A stretch of DNA of 15,070 bases, from positions 14,674 to 29,743 of the forward strand of contig DCGJ01000128.1 of assembly GCA_002315495.1 (NCBI GenBank). The letters run 5' to 3'. The notes under the pieces were generated by a model. It did no database searches and was not told where the DNA came from. It worked only from the letters and a program-made list of their open reading frames with translations. This document shows positions 12,449 through 15,070 of this stretch, piece by piece (position 1 is the stretch's first letter; the number at the start of each line of letters is the position of its first letter). The stretch is from Lachnoclostridium sp. UBA1781 (lineage in GTDB: Bacteria; Bacillota; Clostridia; Lachnospirales; Lachnospiraceae). The position numbers and the translations under genes are program-made.

Positions 12449-14146
12449 ATGGCCGGAGAAGTCTTTCGTAGAAAAAAACGTCTTGGTGACATGCTCTTAC
12501 AGGAACACGTTATCACGGATGAGCAGCTGGAGGAAGCTCTCCAGATCAAGAAAGATACCGGAAAGCGTTTGGGTGAGGTTCTCGTAGAGAAGAACTTTAC
12601 GACAGAGGAAGCAATTACCCGTGCACTTACCCGTCAGCTTGGCGTTGAGATGGTAACTCTTACCGGAATGAATATTTCGGAGGATGTATTGAATCTCGTT
12701 GCCGGCCAGGTGCTTCGTAAGCACATGGTAATGCCATTCCAGGTTGCGAATGAAGGAACCGTCCTTCGTGTCGCAATGGCTGACCCGATGGACATGGTTG
12801 CAATCGATGATATTTCCATGATCACCGGTATGGAGGTTGAGCCTTACATCGCAACTTCCCGCGACATTATGTTCGCAATCGATAAGAATTATGGTAACGC
12901 CGAGCAGTTGGATGCTGCGGAAGCGTACACCAAGGAGCGAGAGGCTAAGATGTTAGCCGGCGAAGAGGAAGAAGTCGATGAAGTCGGCGATTCCCCAATC
13001 GTTGTGCTCGTTCGAAGCATGATTGAATCTGCAGCTCGTCAGAGAGCTTCCGATATTCACGTAGAGGCATTGGAGACCAAGGTGCGTGTTCGTTATCGTA
13101 TCGACGGTGCGCTCTACGAGCAGATTACCTATGATATTGGTTTGCTTCCGGCAATTATCGCCCGTCTGAAGATTATCGGCGGTATGGATATTTCCGAGAA
13201 GAGAAAACCGCAGGACGGTCGTATCAGTATGGTAGTTGACCGAGTTGAGTACGATATCCGTGCTTCTATTCTTCCTACCTACTACGGCGAAAAGTGCGTA
13301 ATGCGTCTTGCAATGAAGACCGCACTTACCAGAAACAAGAAGGACCTCGGTTTCAGCGATGATGAGATGAGAGTATTCGATCACATCCTTGCTAACCCGC
13401 ACGGCATCATTCTTGTAACCGGACCTACCGGTTCCGGTAAATCTACCACGCTTTATACCGCGTTAAGCGAACTTAATAGAGAAGACGTTAACATTATTAC
13501 CGTAGAGGACCCGGTAGAGGCCAACATTAACGGTATCAACCAGGTACACGTTAATGTAAAAGCAGGTCTTACCTTCGCCTCCGCACTTCGTTCCATTCTC
13601 CGACAAGACCCGGACATCATCATGATCGGTGAGATTCGAGACGGTGAAACGGCACAGATTGCGGTTCAGGCGTCCATCACCGGTCACTTGGTAGTAAGTA
13701 CCCTCCATACCAACAGCTCCGCTGCAACTATTGCACGTTTGATGGATATGGGCGTTGAGTCTTACATGATTGCAGACTCCGTTGTAGGTGTTATCGCACA
13801 GCGACTTGTTCGTCGTCTCTGCACAAAGTGTAAGAGACAGCGTCTTATGACTGACGAAGAAAAGCAGGTGCTGAACATCCCGAAGGATGCTGGCGATGTT
13901 CCGGTATTCGAGCCGGTTGGTTGCCCGAACTGCAACAAGGGCTATAAGGGCCGAATCGGTGTATACGAGATTATGGAAGTTTCTCACGATTTAAAACAGA
14001 TTATCGCAAGAAATGGAAGCAGTGACGAGATTAAAGTACAGGCTATGAAAGACGGTATGAGAACACTCAGAATGAGTGCTGCAGAATACGTAAAGGAAGG
14101 TATTACCACTGTACCTGAGATGCTCAGAGTTTCATTTGAGGAGTAA
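12449..14146 (+). CDS. pilB: Type IV pilus assembly ATPase PilB (GspE family)
   Basis: 565 residues from ATG 12449, which has GGGGAGG seven bases upstream; the frame runs back to 12353 through the leader hairpin without a ribosome binding site. The N-terminal GSPII_E domain includes RLGDMLLQEHVITDEQLEEA (11-30) and LGEVLVEKNFTTEEAI. The ATPase domain has GPTGSGKS (325-332, Walker A), the Asp box TVEDPVE (351-357), QDPDIIMIGEIRDGE (386-400, Walker B with Glu395) and STLHTN (417-422). The four-Cys zinc site is C458, C461, C492, C495 (CTKC...CPNC), followed by GRIGVYEIME. The hexamer sits at the inner face of the membrane and drives pilus extension with PilC and PilM-type partners, which are not in the window. 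It is coupled to pilT by a 4-nt gap. Arg codons are mostly CGT, unlike pilT. Confidence 0.96.
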   Translation: MAGEVFRRKKRLGDMLLQEHVITDEQLEEALQIKKDTGKRLGEVLVEKNFTTEEAITRALTRQLGVEMVTLTGMNISEDVLNLVAGQVLRKHMVMPFQVANEGTVLRVAMADPMDMVAIDDISMITGMEVEPYIATSRDIMFAIDKNYGNAEQLDAAEAYTKEREAKMLAGEEEEVDEVGDSPIVVLVRSMIESAARQRASDIHVEALETKVRVRYRIDGALYEQITYDIGLLPAIIARLKIIGGMDISEKRKPQDGRISMVVDRVEYDIRASILPTYYGEKCVMRLAMKTALTRNKKDLGFSDDEMRVFDHILANPHGIILVTGPTGSGKSTTLYTALSELNREDVNIITVEDPVEANINGINQVHVNVKAGLTFASALRSILRQDPDIIMIGEIRDGETAQIAVQASITGHLVVSTLHTNSSAATIARLMDMGVESYMIADSVVGVIAQRLVRRLCTKCKRQRLMTDEEKQVLNIPKDAGDVPVFEPVGCPNCNKGYKGRIGVYEIMEVSHDLKQIIARNGSSDEIKVQAMKDGMRTLRMSAAEYVKEGITTVPEMLRVSFEE

Positions 14147-14150
14147 GACT

Positions 14151-15070
14151 ATGTTTGACGTGCGATTAGATGAAATTTTAATGAAGGCCGTAGATATGGG
14201 GTCTTCAGATGTCCATATCACAGCAGGAAGACCAGTTACATTTCGTATAGATGGTGAACTTAGAACCGTATACGATGAAAAAGTAACACCGGACGATGTT
14301 GCGAGACTTGCAAATGTACTTATTGCAGGCGAGACAAAGATACGCGAAGAGATTGATGCTGAAGGAGAGGTGGACTTCGCTTACTCGGTGGAGGGATACG
14401 GAAGATTCAGAGTAAATCTTTTTAAACAGAGAAACTCATACACGATAGTAATGAGACTTCTTCCTTATGATATTCCTAGACCTGAAGCGTTAGGTGTACC
14501 GCAGTCAGTTGTTGAGCTGTCAGATCTTATGAGAGGACTAGTACTTGTTACTGGTGCCACAGGATCAGGAAAGTCAACCACACTTGCTTCTCTCATTATG
14601 GAGATAAACAAAAAGTACAATAAGCACATCATTACACTTGAGGATCCTATAGAGTATTTGCACAGACATCAGAAATCTATAGTAAACCAGAGAGAGCTTG
14701 GAACAGATACTTCTAGTTATGCACATGCACTTCGAGCTGCGTTGAGACAGGATCCGGATGTTATCCTGGTAGGAGAGATGAGAGACCTTGAAACCATCTC
14801 CACAGCCATAACAGCAGCAGAGACAGGACATCTTGTCTTTTCTACATTACATACAAACAATGCAGCGGCTACAATAGACAGAGTTATTGACGTATTCCCG
14901 CCACATCAGCAGCAACAGATAAGAGTACAGCTTGCTAATGTACTGGAGGGAGTCATAGCTCAGCAGCTTCTTCCTATGGAAGGACATGGAAGAGTGGCAG
15001 CTTTTGAAGTAATGCTTACAAATCCGGCCATCAGAAATCTCATAAGAGAAGGAAAGGTTCATCAGATTGA
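14151..15070 (+). CDS. pilT: Type IV pilus retraction ATPase PilT, 3' end outside window
   Basis: ATG 14151 lies 4 nt after the pilB stop, with GAGGAG at the end of pilB serving as ribosome binding site. 306 codons are visible. DEILMKAVDMGSSDVHITAG (7-26) is the typical PilT N-terminus. GATGSGKS (135-142) is the Walker A motif, ITLEDPIEY (161-169) the Asp box, ALRQDPDVILVGEMRD (197-212) the Walker B region and STLHTN (231-236) the His box. The PilT-specific AIRNLIREGK (293-302) is present, which separates it from PilB. Retraction disassembles the pilus and powers twitching. About 18 of 22 Arg codons are AGA, and the gene is visibly more A-rich than pilB. Confidence 0.96.
   Translation, partial: MFDVRLDEILMKAVDMGSSDVHITAGRPVTFRIDGELRTVYDEKVTPDDVARLANVLIAGETKIREEIDAEGEVDFAYSVEGYGRFRVNLFKQRNSYTIVMRLLPYDIPRPEALGVPQSVVELSDLMRGLVLVTGATGSGKSTTLASLIMEINKKYNKHIITLEDPIEYLHRHQKSIVNQRELGTDTSSYAHALRAALRQDPDVILVGEMRDLETISTAITAAETGHLVFSTLHTNNAAATIDRVIDVFPPHQQQQIRVQLANVLEGVIAQQLLPMEGHGRVAAFEVMLTNPAIRNLIREGKVHQI

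Overview
The window reads as a chromosomal segment of a Firmicute of the class Clostridia, most likely a Lachnospiraceae-like gut anaerobe. This is inferred from strong Shine-Dalgarno sites (GGAGG type), the Bacillus-like gene order holB-ricT-trmN6-rsmI-abrB, an AbrB-type regulator, and a PilB/PilT pair in a Gram-positive setting. No rRNA, tRNA, CRISPR array or insertion sequence was recognised. Species is not assigned.

Layout. (1) 1-664 (-): partial DUF3810-type membrane protein, divergent from (2) a five-gene operon, 882-5110 (+): a guanylate-kinase-like P-loop kinase, holB (clamp-loader delta'), ricT (PSP1 protein), trmN6 (tRNA adenine methyltransferase) and rsmI (16S rRNA methyltransferase), closed by a strong terminator at 5202-5242. 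The genes are packed by overlaps or short gaps. (3) 5243-8435: mostly non-coding accessory DNA holding a 35-bp tandem repeat, a PD-(D/E)XK-nuclease-like gene (6199-7113, +) and abrB (7195-7455, -). On either side of that gene pair lie two arrays of 31-nt inverted repeats spaced about 94 bp apart. (4) 8436-10840 (+): a polyprenyl-phosphate sugar-1-phosphate transferase and a family 2 glycosyltransferase, facing a convergent second family 2 glycosyltransferase (11041-11934, -), with two terminator hairpins between. These look like surface-polysaccharide genes. (5) 11935-12448: a 514-bp AT-rich divergent promoter region with several repeated motifs. (6) 12449-15070 (+): pilB and the start of pilT, the extension and retraction ATPases of type IV pili, coupled by a 4-nt gap; pilT runs off the window.

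Most notable observation. The two inverted-repeat arrays contain at least nine cores, each exactly 31 nt from the first G of GGCGG to the end of the opposite arm. Core spacing is 94, 95, 94 in the first array and 94, 95, 94, 93 in the second, close to nine turns of B-DNA. The arrays are colinear at a constant offset of 2204 bp over about 320 bp. The arms are conserved while the interiors and much of the linker sequence have diverged, which argues for selected DNA or RNA structure. They flank the nuclease-like gene and abrB, in the interval that separates rsmI from abrB; in Bacillus subtilis those two genes are neighbours. I do not recognise this element; its function is unknown.
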